Source: Macrococcoides equi (lineage in GTDB: Bacteria > Bacillota > Bacilli > Staphylococcales > Staphylococcaceae). From it: a stretch of DNA of 64,000 nt. The notes under the pieces are model-generated. The model worked only from the letters and a program-made list of their open reading frames with translations, ran no database searches and was not told the origin of the DNA. Each line of letters opens with the position of its first letter. Position 1 is the stretch's first letter. The stretch lies in assembly GCF_047425865.1 (NCBI RefSeq), contig NZ_CP179735.1. The stretch is one strand, 5' to 3'. A program made the position numbers and the translations under genes. Shown here in pieces: positions 42,954-51,698 of this stretch.

Positions 42954-43756
42954 TTAATGCCCTCACTTCCCTCTTTCGATTTAGTAACAATCATAACGAT
43001 TGCCATCGCTAAAATTAAGAATACTGCAATTGTTGACCCCATTCCGTAGTTTTGAGTCACTAAAAACTGTTCTTCAATTGCAGTACCTAAATTCACTACT
43101 TTATTACCTGCAATAAGTCGTGTAATCATGAATAGACTTAAGGCTGGAATAAATGTTACCTGAATGCCTGTCTTAACCCCTTCCCATGATAGCGGCATGA
43201 TCACTTTTTTAAATGTGGTCATTTCAGTGGCTCCTAAATCTCTTGAAGCTTGCAGTAGATTTTCAGGGATTGCATTCATACTATTAAATATCGGTAAAAT
43301 CATAAAAGGAATGTAAATATAAACTGACACAAAAATAAATGCAGCATTGGTAAATAAAAGACTGGTTGCCGGTAAATGCATCCAATTTAACAAATCATTG
43401 ATTGTGCCCTGCTTACTGAAAATACCAATAAAAGCATAGGTTTTTAGTAGTAAGTTAATCCATGTCGGTAAAATAATAATCAATAGCCAAAATTGTTTGT
43501 TTTTCGTGCTGCGCAGCACTAACGCTATTGGATAAGAGATGACTAAACAAAGCACTGTTATCACTGCAGCATACAAAATCGAACTCATCGTCATCTTTAA
43601 ATATGCCATTGAAAAAAAGTCTTTATAGTTCTCTAATGTAAAATGCCCGCTATTATTCGTAAAACTCGTATAAAATATCATGACAAGAGGTGCAACAATA
43701 AATATCACAATCCAGATTAAATAAGGAATAAGAAAATATTTTTTTGCTTTATCCAT
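42950..43756 (-). CDS. potB: Spermidine/putrescine ABC transporter permease PotB
   Basis: 268 residues, six helices, with the EAA loop LLQASRDLGATEMTTFKKVIMPLSW (about 167-191). Pairs with PotC to form the membrane channel; starts 1 base after the potA stop. Confidence 0.93.
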   Translation of the reverse strand: MDKAKKYFLIPYLIWIVIFIVAPLVMIFYTSFTNNSGHFTLENYKDFFSMAYLKMTMSSILYAAVITVLCLVISYPIALVLRSTKNKQFWLLIIILPTWINLLLKTYAFIGIFSKQGTINDLLNWMHLPATSLLFTNAAFIFVSVYIYIPFMILPIFNSMNAIPENLLQASRDLGATEMTTFKKVIMPLSWEGVKTGIQVTFIPALSLFMITRLIAGNKVVNLGTAIEEQFLVTQNYGMGSTIAVFLILAMAIVMIVTKSKEGSEGIK

Positions 43757-43757
43757 A

Positions 43758-44840
43758 TTACACCTCGTATGATTCTATTCGTGCATCAAATTCTTCTTCA
43801 GTTTCACCTGGTAACATGATATGAATTGCTTCATCATCAAATGTTAATCCTACATGTTCACCAGGATTAGCACGTTTTGTAGATTGAATGATCCACTCAT
43901 TCTGAGCTTCATCAAAACAGCATATTTCATAATGTACACCTCTAAATAATTGTGAATCAACTACTGCTTTAATCTTTCCTGCTTCAGGTGAAGTAATTTC
44001 AATATCTTCTGGTCGAATCACCACATCTACTTTTGCATCCGGCACAAAGCCTTTATCCACGCATGCGTATTCTTTACCATACATCTCAACTACATAATCT
44101 CGTTTCATAATACCTGAAACGATATTAGATTCACCAATAAAATCCGCGACATAACGATTAACTGGCTCATCGTAAATATCAGTTGGCGTGCCACTTTGTT
44201 CGATTTTACCTTTATTCATTACAAATATATAATCACTCATAGCAAGTGCTTCTTCCTGATCATGCGTAACAAAAATAAATGTCTTCCCAAGTCTTTGTTG
44301 TATTTCTCGTAGCTCATATTGCATTTCCGTACGCAATTTTAAATCTAAAGCAGACAGTGGTTCATCCAGCAAAATGATTTCAGGTTCATTGACAATTGCA
44401 CGTGCTATCGCAACACGTTGTCTTTGTCCTCCACTCATATCTTTTATTTCACGATGTTCAAAACCTTCAAGTTTAACTAACTTTAAAGCTTCCATTACTT
44501 TTGTTTGAACTTCATTATTATTCACTTTTTTCACACGTAAACCAAACGCAACATTTTCAAAGACATTTAGATGAGGAAATAAAGCATAGTCTTGAAATAC
44601 TGTGTTGACACGTCGTTTATTTGCCGGAATATCATTGATTCTACTTCCCTCGAAATATATGTCGCCTGTCGTAGGTTTTTCAAATCCTGCAATAAGTCTT
44701 AATATTGTGGTCTTTCCACAGCCGGAAGGTCCGAGTAAGGTATAGAATTTGCCTTCCTCTATTTCAAAGTTAATGTGATTTAATACATTGTTATCACCAT
44801 AAGATTTAGAAACATTGTTAAATTGAATAAAATCTTTCAT
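43758..44840 (-). CDS. potA: Spermidine/putrescine ABC transporter ATPase PotA
   Basis: 360 residues: Walker A GPSGCGKT (37-44), signature SGGQRQRVA, Walker B IILLDEPLSALD, switch His in FVTHDQEEA, then a TOBE-like regulatory domain (about 265-345). Energises the PotBC channel. It follows the XRE-cupin regulator by 9 bases. Confidence 0.95.
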   Translation of the reverse strand: MKDFIQFNNVSKSYGDNNVLNHINFEIEEGKFYTLLGPSGCGKTTILRLIAGFEKPTTGDIYFEGSRINDIPANKRRVNTVFQDYALFPHLNVFENVAFGLRVKKVNNNEVQTKVMEALKLVKLEGFEHREIKDMSGGQRQRVAIARAIVNEPEIILLDEPLSALDLKLRTEMQYELREIQQRLGKTFIFVTHDQEEALAMSDYIFVMNKGKIEQSGTPTDIYDEPVNRYVADFIGESNIVSGIMKRDYVVEMYGKEYACVDKGFVPDAKVDVVIRPEDIEITSPEAGKIKAVVDSQLFRGVHYEICCFDEAQNEWIIQSTKRANPGEHVGLTFDDEAIHIMLPGETEEEFDARIESYEV

Positions 44841-44849
44841 AATACACTC

Positions 44850-45392
44850 CTATAGATAAGATTCTGTTGCTACGATGAGTACACGTACATCTTTTTTAAA
44901 CTGATTAAATAGCTGATGTGATTCGTTTGCTTTAAAATAGAATGATTCACCACGTTTAGCAGTATATTCTTTTCTGCCAATTCGTATACTTACAATGCCG
45001 TCTAAAACATAGATGAAACTATCGGATAGACTGGGTTCAAACTTTTTATATTCTGAATCTGGTTTCAGAGTAATGATGACAGGTTCCATATCAAATTCGT
45101 TAGAATCAGGAACTAACCATTGAATGAGATAACCATTATCATATTCATCATAAATTGTTTGTTCTGACTTTGGATAATAAATCTTTTGTTCATGCATTTT
45201 TTCATTAAAGAAATCTGATGGTTCAGAACCTAATACTTCAAGTATATTAAAAAATGTTTCCATTGATGGCGAACACAGATTTCTTTCTAATTGTGAGATG
45301 TACCCTTTCGATAAATCTGTTCTTTCACCCAATTCTTCCTGCGTTAAATTCTTTTGACGTCTTAAATCTTTAATTTTTTTCCCTATATCCAT
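44850..45392 (-). CDS. XRE-cupin transcriptional regulator of the pot operon
   Basis: 180 residues: helix-turn-helix domain (about 1-60; IKDLRRQKNLTQEELGERTDLSKGYISQLER) and a C-terminal cupin (about 108-178; SDSFIYVLDGIVSIRIG, HQLF), the PuuR-like layout for sensing small molecules, here plausibly polyamines. The start at 45392 (MDIGKKI) follows AAGGTG; the upstream open frame (to 45473) is promoter sequence. First gene of potRABCD; a palindrome upstream may be its operator. Confidence 0.87.
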   Translation of the reverse strand: MDIGKKIKDLRRQKNLTQEELGERTDLSKGYISQLERNLCSPSMETFFNILEVLGSEPSDFFNEKMHEQKIYYPKSEQTIYDEYDNGYLIQWLVPDSNEFDMEPVIITLKPDSEYKKFEPSLSDSFIYVLDGIVSIRIGRKEYTAKRGESFYFKANESHQLFNQFKKDVRVLIVATESYL

Positions 45393-45414
45393 GTATTCAC
45401 ACCTTAGTTTAATA

Positions 45415-45432
45415 ATTATAAACAATTTGTTT
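45415..45432 (-). promoter_or_regulatory. pot operon -10 and operator-like palindrome
   Basis: TATAAT (minus strand, 45415-45420) is immediately preceded by the perfect 13-base palindrome AAACAATTTGTTT (45420-45432), placed in the promoter spacer about 25-40 bases before the regulator's start codon. Suits autorepression by the XRE protein. The -35 region is weak. Confidence 0.45.
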
Positions 45433-45500
45433 AGAAGCATCCTAAATATAGCAAAAAAAATTGTAAAAAACAACAGTGTTTCTAATTATTAAAACTAAAA

Positions 45501-45776
45501 TTACATTTTAAAACTTTTCTCGTTATTCTCTTTTGCTTGTTTATAGCGCAGTGTTACTCGGTATCCATCATAACTAGATATTTCTTTGAAAGCTTTGTAT
45601 ATACGATTTTCATCAGACTTCATTGGAGCAACATTTTTAAATGCACGATAAACAGTTGAATAATCTTCTGTGTTAACCTTACTTTCATATGCATCTTCAA
45701 TCAATGCTAAAAAATTTACTACATCAATTATTTCCTGTTGGGACCATTCAGGGTCTATCGGATAACTATAATTCAT
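45501..45776 (-). CDS. yktA: UPF0223 family protein YktA
   Basis: 91-residue helical protein with the family start NYSYPIDPEWSQQEIIDVVNFLALIEDAYE and RAFKNVAPMKSDENRI. Function unknown. ACGGAGG lies 7 bases before the ATG. It follows the pdhD terminator at a distance of only about 15 bases, so it may also be read from pdh transcripts that escape termination. Confidence 0.87.
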   Translation of the reverse strand: MNYSYPIDPEWSQQEIIDVVNFLALIEDAYESKVNTEDYSTVYRAFKNVAPMKSDENRIYKAFKEISSYDGYRVTLRYKQAKENNEKSFKM

Positions 45777-45789
45777 TTTTTTACCTCCG

Positions 45790-45823
45790 TAAAAAAAGCA
45801 CTATTCATCTCTGAATAGTGCTT
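45790..45823 (-). terminator. Intrinsic terminator after pdhD
   Basis: Perfect 12-bp stem AAGCACTATTCA / TGAATAGTGCTT with a 4-base loop, followed on the minus strand by a T run (45791-45795). Confidence 0.88.
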
Positions 45824-45843
45824 CATATATTGTTTTGTGTAAA

Positions 45844-47250
45844 TTACATTGTGTGAATTGGATTTCCTAAGGCAACTTCAGCTGCCTCCATTGTAATTTC
45901 ACCTAAAGATGGGTGAGCATGAATTGTTAGAGCAATATCTTCTGCAGTCATACCAGTTTCAATTGCTAATCCTAATTCTGCGATCATATCAGATGCACCA
46001 GAACCAGCGATTTGAGCTCCGATTAATAAACCATCTTCTTTTAAAGTGATTAATTTTAAGAAACCATCAGTTTCACCAATAGATAACGCACGGCCATTTG
46101 CAGCATATGGGAATTTAGAAGCTTTGAAATCTAAACCTTCTTCTTTTGCCATTGCTTCTGTATATCCAACTGTTGCAAGTTCAGGCTCAGTGAAACATAC
46201 AGCAGGGATTGCTAAATAATCAACTTCAGATTTTTCTCCGCCAATTACTTCAGCAGCAACTTTACCTTCATAAGATGCTTTATGCGCTAATGGAGGACCA
46301 GCAACGATATCACCGATTGCAAAGATGTTCTCAACTGAAGAACGTCCTTCTTCATTAACTTCAACTAATCCACGATCAGTTAATTTAACACCTAATGATT
46401 CTAAACCGATTTCTTCTGTATTAGGACGACGACCAACTGTTACTAAGCAGTAGTCAGCATCGATTGTTTTAGTTTCACCTTTAGCTTCATAAGTTACTTT
46501 AACACCAGTTTCACTCTCTTCAGCTGATTTAGCCATCGCTTCAGTAACGATGTCCACACCTTTAGCTTTAAGACCTTTCTTAACAACTTGTGTCATTTGT
46601 TTTTCGAAGCCACCTAAAATATCTTTAGCGCCTTCTAAAATAGTAACTTTAGTACCGAAGTTAGCATATGCAGTTCCTAATTCAGAACCGATATATCCAC
46701 CACCAACAACTACTAAGCTCTCTGGAATTTCAGTTAATGATAAAGCACCAGTTGAATCAATGACACGTTTACCAAATTTGAAATTAGGAATTTCAATTGG
46801 ACGTGAACCAGTTGCAATAATCGCATGTTTGAAAGTATAAGTTTGAGATGATTTTTCAGTCATAACTTTTAAGTTATTTTGATCAACGAAATAAGCTTCA
46901 CCTTCAACGATTTCAACTTTATTACCTTTTAATAAAGCACCAACGCCACCAGTTAACTTTTGAACAACACCGCTTTTAAATTCTTGAACTTTAGAGAAAT
47001 CAACAGTAACGTTCTCTGCTTTAATTCCAAAGTCTTCAGAATGTTTAGCAGTTTCATATTTATGAGAAGCTGATAATAACGCTTTAGATGGGATACAACC
47101 AACGTTTAAACATACGCCACCTAAGTTACCTTTTTCTACGATTGTTACTTTTTGACCTAATTGTGCTGCACGAATTGCTGCAACATATCCACCAGGTCCT
47201 GCTCCGATTACAATAGTATCTGTTTCAATAGGAAAATCTCCAACTACCAT
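45844..47250 (-). CDS. pdhD: Dihydrolipoamide dehydrogenase (E3)
   Basis: 468-residue FAD flavoprotein reoxidising the lipoamide of PdhC with NAD+. FAD motif GAGPGGYVAAIRAAQLG, redox pair GGVCLNVGCIPSK, NAD motif VVGGGYIGSELG, and C-terminal catalytic HAHPSLGE (His-Glu pair). Starts 4 bases after pdhC. Confidence 0.97.
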   Translation of the reverse strand: MVVGDFPIETDTIVIGAGPGGYVAAIRAAQLGQKVTIVEKGNLGGVCLNVGCIPSKALLSASHKYETAKHSEDFGIKAENVTVDFSKVQEFKSGVVQKLTGGVGALLKGNKVEIVEGEAYFVDQNNLKVMTEKSSQTYTFKHAIIATGSRPIEIPNFKFGKRVIDSTGALSLTEIPESLVVVGGGYIGSELGTAYANFGTKVTILEGAKDILGGFEKQMTQVVKKGLKAKGVDIVTEAMAKSAEESETGVKVTYEAKGETKTIDADYCLVTVGRRPNTEEIGLESLGVKLTDRGLVEVNEEGRSSVENIFAIGDIVAGPPLAHKASYEGKVAAEVIGGEKSEVDYLAIPAVCFTEPELATVGYTEAMAKEEGLDFKASKFPYAANGRALSIGETDGFLKLITLKEDGLLIGAQIAGSGASDMIAELGLAIETGMTAEDIALTIHAHPSLGEITMEAAEVALGNPIHTM

Positions 47251-47254
47251 TTGC

Positions 47255-48550
47255 TTATCCCTCCATTAATAATAATTCTGGATTATTTAATAAACGCTTA
47301 ATATGATTCATAGCATTTTGTCCTGTTGCACCATCAATTTGACGGTGGTCAAAACTTAATGATAATGCTAATACTGGCGCAGCAACGATTTCTCCATCTT
47401 TAACGATTGCTTTTTGTGCAATACGTCCAATACCTAAAATAGCAACTTCAGGATGGTTAATAACTGGAGTGAACCATTGTCCACCAGCTGAACCTATATT
47501 ACTAATTGTACATGAAGCACCCTTCATTTCGCTAGGAGAAAGTTTTCCATCACGAGCTTTTACTGCTAGTTCATTAATCTCATTAGAAATTGCAAAGATT
47601 GATTTGCGATCTGCATTTTTAACAACAGGTACTAATAAACCACGTTCAGTATCTGCAGCGATACCAATATTGTAATAATGTTTGTGAACAACTTCTTCTG
47701 TTGCATCATCTAATGATGTGTTTAAAGCTGGGTAAGCTTTTAATGCTGAAACTAATGCTTTAACAACATATGGTAAGAATGTTAACTTGATACCTTGTTC
47801 AGCAGCCACTTCTTTGAATTTTTTACGGTGATCCCATAAAGCTGAAACTTCAATTTCATCCATTAAAGTAACGTGAGGTGCTGTATGTTTAGAGTTAACC
47901 ATTGCTTTTGCAATTGCTTTACGCATAGCAGGAATTTTTTCACGTGTTTCAGGGAACTCACCTTCTGGAGCTGCGATTGGTTGTGGTGCAGCTTTCTCAG
48001 TTGATGTAGATGCAGCTTGAGCCTCTGCAGCAGGTGCTTGTGCAGTTTGTCCACCTTCTAAGTAAGCTAAGATGTCATCTTTGATAACGCGACCATTCTT
48101 ACCAGTACCAGTTACTGCTTTAATGTTAACACCTTTTTCACGTGCAAGTTTACGTACTGAAGGCATTGCGATAACACGACGATTTTCATCAACTTCAACT
48201 GCAGCAGGAGCTTCTGCTTTAGGTGCTTCTGTTTTTTCTTCAGCTTTCGCTTCTTGTTTTGGTTCTTCTTTTGGAGCTTCTTCAGTAGATGATGATTCTT
48301 GAGCGTGAGCATCGTCAGAATCGATTGTTACAATAACATCTCCTAAGTTTGCTACAGTACCTTCTTCAGCAACGATTGTATTAATCGTACCTGAAACAGG
48401 TGATGGAATTTCTACTACAGATTTATCATTTTGTACTTCACATAAAATATCGTCTTCAGCGATGTTATCTCCAGCTGCTACAAACCACTTTACGATTTCA
48501 CCTTCAAAAATCCCCTCACCTAGAGCGGGTAATTTAAATTCAAATGCCAC
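47255..48550 (-). CDS. pdhC: Pyruvate dehydrogenase E2, dihydrolipoyl acetyltransferase
   Basis: 431 residues: one lipoyl domain (1-78, lipoyl Lys about K43 in QNDKSVVE), an Ala/Pro/Glu-rich linker, the E1/E3-binding domain (about 127-165; AMPSVRKLAREKGVNIKAVTG), a second linker and the catalytic core with FDHRQIDGATG. Only one lipoyl domain, as in staphylococci and bacilli. A 112-base gap with a hairpin separates it from pdhB. Confidence 0.96.
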   Translation of the reverse strand: MAFEFKLPALGEGIFEGEIVKWFVAAGDNIAEDDILCEVQNDKSVVEIPSPVSGTINTIVAEEGTVANLGDVIVTIDSDDAHAQESSSTEEAPKEEPKQEAKAEEKTEAPKAEAPAAVEVDENRRVIAMPSVRKLAREKGVNIKAVTGTGKNGRVIKDDILAYLEGGQTAQAPAAEAQAASTSTEKAAPQPIAAPEGEFPETREKIPAMRKAIAKAMVNSKHTAPHVTLMDEIEVSALWDHRKKFKEVAAEQGIKLTFLPYVVKALVSALKAYPALNTSLDDATEEVVHKHYYNIGIAADTERGLLVPVVKNADRKSIFAISNEINELAVKARDGKLSPSEMKGASCTISNIGSAGGQWFTPVINHPEVAILGIGRIAQKAIVKDGEIVAAPVLALSLSFDHRQIDGATGQNAMNHIKRLLNNPELLLMEG

Positions 48551-48604
48551 AATAAATTCCTCCTAAGAATTAATAAATAATTTATAAATAAAAATTGAAA
48601 AACA

Positions 48605-48640
48605 TGAAAAGTAACAAAGACTATGCAATGTTACTTTTCA
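48605..48640 (-). terminator. Hairpin between pdhB and pdhC (partial terminator or processing site)
   Basis: 12-bp stem TGAAAAGTAACA / TGTTACTTTTCA (48605-48616, 48629-48640) with a 12-base loop, followed on the minus strand by TGTTTTTCAATTTTT. It lies inside the operon, in a 112-base non-coding interval, so it may attenuate pdhCD relative to pdhAB or mark an RNase cleavage site. Confidence 0.55.
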
Positions 48641-48662
48641 CTTTATGCCAGACTTTAAAATA

Positions 48663-49640
48663 CTAGAATTCTAAAGTCTTTTTAGCAGCTTCAATGATGT
48701 CTTCTTTGTTTGGTAACCATACATGCTCAGCTTGAGTGTATGGGTAAGCTGTGTCACATGCTGCCACACGAGCGATTGGTGCTTCTAATGAAAGAATAGC
48801 GCGTTCTGAAATTTCAGATACAACATTCGCACCTACACCAGCTTGTTTTTGTGCTTCCTGAACTACAACAACACGTCCAGTTTTTTCAACTGATGCAATG
48901 ATTGTTTCAATATCTAATGGTTGGATTGTACGTAAGTCGATAACCTCGATTGAGTGACCATCTTTAGCTAACTCTTCAGCAGCTTTAAGTGACTCTTGAA
49001 CCATTGCACCGTAAGTAATGATTGATAAATCAGTACCTTCTTGTTTTACAGCAGCTTTACCAATTTCAACTGTATATTCTTCTTCAGGTACTTCTTCACG
49101 GAATGAACGGTATAATTTCATATGTTCTAAGAACACTACAGGGTCATTATCACGGATAGCAGAGATTAATAATCCTTTTGCATCGTATGGGTTTGATGGA
49201 ATTACAACTTTTAAGCCAGGCGTTTGAGCCATTAAACCTTCAAGGTTATCAGCGTGTAACTCAGGTGTATGCACACCACCACCGAAAGGTGAACGGATAA
49301 CTACTGGTGCTGATTTAGTACCACCTGAACGGAAGCTTTGACGTGATAATTGAGCAGCTAATGAATCAAATACTTCAAATACAAATCCAAAGAACTGGAT
49401 TTCCATAACAGGACGGAAACCTGTTAAAGTGAAACCAACTGCTAAACCACCAATACCTGATTCTGCAAGTGGTGTATCGAATACACGATCTTCACCAAAT
49501 TCTTTTTGAAGTCCTTCAGTCGCACGGAACACACCACCGTTGACACCAACGTCTTCTCCGAATACTAAAACGTTTTCGTCATTTTTAAGTTCAGTTTGAA
49601 GTGCATTTGTAATTGCTTGGATCATCGTTAATTGTGCCAT
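48663..49640 (-). CDS. pdhB: Pyruvate dehydrogenase E1 beta subunit
   Basis: 325 residues, transketolase-like beta subunit with the typical start MAQLTMIQAITNALQTELKNDENVLVFGEDVG, then VFDTPLAESGIGG and the C-terminal VAACDTAYPY region. Forms the thiamine diphosphate site with PdhA. 3 bases separate it from pdhA. Confidence 0.96.
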   Translation of the reverse strand: MAQLTMIQAITNALQTELKNDENVLVFGEDVGVNGGVFRATEGLQKEFGEDRVFDTPLAESGIGGLAVGFTLTGFRPVMEIQFFGFVFEVFDSLAAQLSRQSFRSGGTKSAPVVIRSPFGGGVHTPELHADNLEGLMAQTPGLKVVIPSNPYDAKGLLISAIRDNDPVVFLEHMKLYRSFREEVPEEEYTVEIGKAAVKQEGTDLSIITYGAMVQESLKAAEELAKDGHSIEVIDLRTIQPLDIETIIASVEKTGRVVVVQEAQKQAGVGANVVSEISERAILSLEAPIARVAACDTAYPYTQAEHVWLPNKEDIIEAAKKTLEF

Positions 49641-49643
49641 GAC

Positions 49644-50759
49644 TTACTTCGACTCCTTCTCTTTATAATTTTCATATTGCTCTTTTAAGTTATAAGGCAT
49701 ATCGCCAGAGTACATTAATTCAATTAATTGAGTTACAGTTTGTTTTGGTGTAGCATCTGCCTCTTTAATTGCATTTTTAATGTCTTCTTTTGCTTTTTCA
49801 ATGATTTCGTTTTCTTTTTCTTCTGTCCATAATCCTTTATTTTCTAAGAACTTACGGAAGCGTACAAGTGGATCTTTTTTAACCCATTCTGCATCCTCAT
49901 CAGTAGTTCTGTAACGTGTTGGGTCATCCCCAGCCATAGTATGTGGACCATATCTATAAGTGATTGTCTCAATTAATGTAGGACCTTCACCTGCAACAGC
50001 TCTATCACGTGCTTCTTTAGTTGCATAGTAAACCGCTAATGCATCCATACCATCAACAACGATACCAGGGATACCTGCTGCAACTGCTTTTTGAGCTAAA
50101 GTTTTAGCAGCAGTTTGTTTACTACGTGGTGTAGAGATTGCATAGTTATTATTTTGGATTACAAAGATAGCAGGTGCTTTGTAAGCAGATGCAAAGTTAA
50201 TACCTTCATAGAAGTCACCTTGAGAAGAACCACCGTCACCAGTATAAGTAATTGCAACAGCTTGTTCTCCACGCTTTTTAAGCCCTAAAGCAACACCAGC
50301 TGTTTGAACGTATTGTGCACCGATAATGATTTGAGGTGATAACGCGTTCATACCTTCTGGCATTTGAGAACCTAAATAATGACCTCTTGACCAAAGGAAT
50401 GCTTTAGTAAGTGGAAGACCTTGCCAGATTAATTGCGGAACATCACGGTAACCTGGTAAGATAAAGTCATTTTTTTCTAATGCATAGTGAGAAGCTAATT
50501 GAGATGCTTCCTGACCTGCTGTAGGTGCATAGAATCCTAAACGACCCTGTCTATTTAAAGAGATAGAACGTTGGTCTAAAACACGTGTCCAAACCATTCT
50601 CTCCATTAATTCTACTAATTGTTCATCAGTTAATTGAGGCATATATGCTTCATTAACTACGTTTCCGTCTAAATCTAATACTTGAACTACTTCAAATTTT
50701 TCTTCGATTTCACGTAAATTTGAAACAGCATCGAATGGGGCTTTTTTCTTAAGAGCCAT
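49644..50759 (-). CDS. pdhA: Pyruvate dehydrogenase E1 alpha subunit
   Basis: 371 residues. Thiamine diphosphate motif GDGGSSQGDFYEGIN...NN (about 175-203) and the phosphorylation-loop-like RYGPHTMAGDDPTRYR. The start at 50759 (MALKKKAPFDAV) follows GGTG and matches the family; an ATG at 50780 is in frame without a better ribosome site. First gene of pdhABCD. Confidence 0.96.
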   Translation of the reverse strand: MALKKKAPFDAVSNLREIEEKFEVVQVLDLDGNVVNEAYMPQLTDEQLVELMERMVWTRVLDQRSISLNRQGRLGFYAPTAGQEASQLASHYALEKNDFILPGYRDVPQLIWQGLPLTKAFLWSRGHYLGSQMPEGMNALSPQIIIGAQYVQTAGVALGLKKRGEQAVAITYTGDGGSSQGDFYEGINFASAYKAPAIFVIQNNNYAISTPRSKQTAAKTLAQKAVAAGIPGIVVDGMDALAVYYATKEARDRAVAGEGPTLIETITYRYGPHTMAGDDPTRYRTTDEDAEWVKKDPLVRFRKFLENKGLWTEEKENEIIEKAKEDIKNAIKEADATPKQTVTQLIELMYSGDMPYNLKEQYENYKEKESK

Positions 50760-50847
50760 TCTTTTCACCAAACCTTTCATTTATGTTTTAATTACATCAA
50801 TTATCATATCATATTTGTGTACTACAGATAAAGAAAAAGATTTAAAA

Positions 50848-50884
50848 CAAAAAACAGCATCACAACAAGGGTTGTAGACGCTGT
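50848..50884 (-). terminator. Intrinsic terminator between ykyA and pdhA
   Basis: Stem ACAGCGTCTACAAC / GTTGTGATGCTGT (one bulge, one G-T pair) with a short loop, followed on the minus strand by TTTTTTGTTTT. Ends the ykyA transcript ahead of the pdh promoter. Confidence 0.72.
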
Positions 50885-50914
50885 ATTATCACAATATTTT
50901 AACTGTTGTATATC

Positions 50915-50928
50915 AGAAAACGTTTTCA
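50915..50928. promoter_or_regulatory. cre-like CcpA site upstream of pdhA
   Basis: On the minus strand TGAAAACGTTTTCT matches the cre consensus TGWAARCGYTWWCA at 13 of 14 positions and is nearly a perfect palindrome. It lies between the ykyA stop and its terminator, about 155 bases before pdhA, so it could act on pdh as an upstream site or on ykyA as a roadblock. Binding is inferred. Confidence 0.5.
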
Positions 50929-50949
50929 TTTTTAACAATTTAGTCATAT

Positions 50950-51581
50950 TTATTTTTCGTTTAATATTTTAACGATTGACTGTTTACGCTGTTCTACTAA
51001 TCTTGATGTTTTCGTATAGTCATCAGTTTTCTTCTGGAAACCTTCATATAATTTAGTGATTGCAGCAATTTTTTCATTCACGATAGATTTATCAAGTGCA
51101 TCATCTTTTAAATACTTAAACAAATCTTGTTCTTTTTTAATATCTCCTGATATGATTTCATTAAATTTTCATGTTTTGCATACTTATCATCTAATACTGT
51201 AACGAGTTTTTCTACATGTTTCTTCTGTGTCTTATCTTTCACAGATTTCGCATCTTGTTTAGATTCTTCAAAGATTTTTTGTGACTTTTTCATCACTTCA
51301 GATTCTTTATCCGCAGTTTTCTTACGCTCATCAGTATTTTTAATCAGTTTGTCTGCTAAACCCTTTAAATCTTTCGCTTTTGCTTTATTTACTTTATTAA
51401 ATAACTGTAATTTATCGTTTTCTAATTTCTCAAGATCTGCACTTGTCTTCTCTAATTTCTTTTCAATTTTATTACCTTCATCAACCTGGTTATAGAAAGC
51501 CTGTAAATCTGCTGTTTTATTAGAACAAGCAGCTAATATAACAATTAGGCTGATTAGGAAAAGACCTTTAATATATTTCAT
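50950..51581 (-). pseudogene. ykyA: YkyA-like lipoprotein, frameshifted
   Basis: Begins MKYIKGLFLISLIVILAACSNK with lipobox LAAC, then a long charged coiled-coil region typical of YkyA putative cell-wall-binding lipoproteins. The first frame stops at 51108 (after 157 codons, ...LKKNKICLSI). The -1/+2 frame carries on without interruption from that point with EQDLFKYLKDDALDKSIV and ends ...KILNEK at 50950. One A added to the A run (T run 51133-51138 on the plus strand) restores about 210 residues. Neighbours pdhA and def match Bacillus ykyA. Confidence 0.82.
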
Positions 51582-51698
51582 TGATATTCCTCCTCTTTTA
51601 TGTTTTCAATGTTATAACTTTTTATATTTTATTTCAATGTATATAATGCATTTCAATAGGTAATCTGATATATTTTTATTAATAAAGGAGATGTAGCG

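Noticed and set aside
48072..48312. Long open frames on both strands opposite the pdhC linker
   Set aside because: They arise from the repetitive Ala/Pro/Glu/Lys-rich linker codons and have no ribosome sites or recognisable content.
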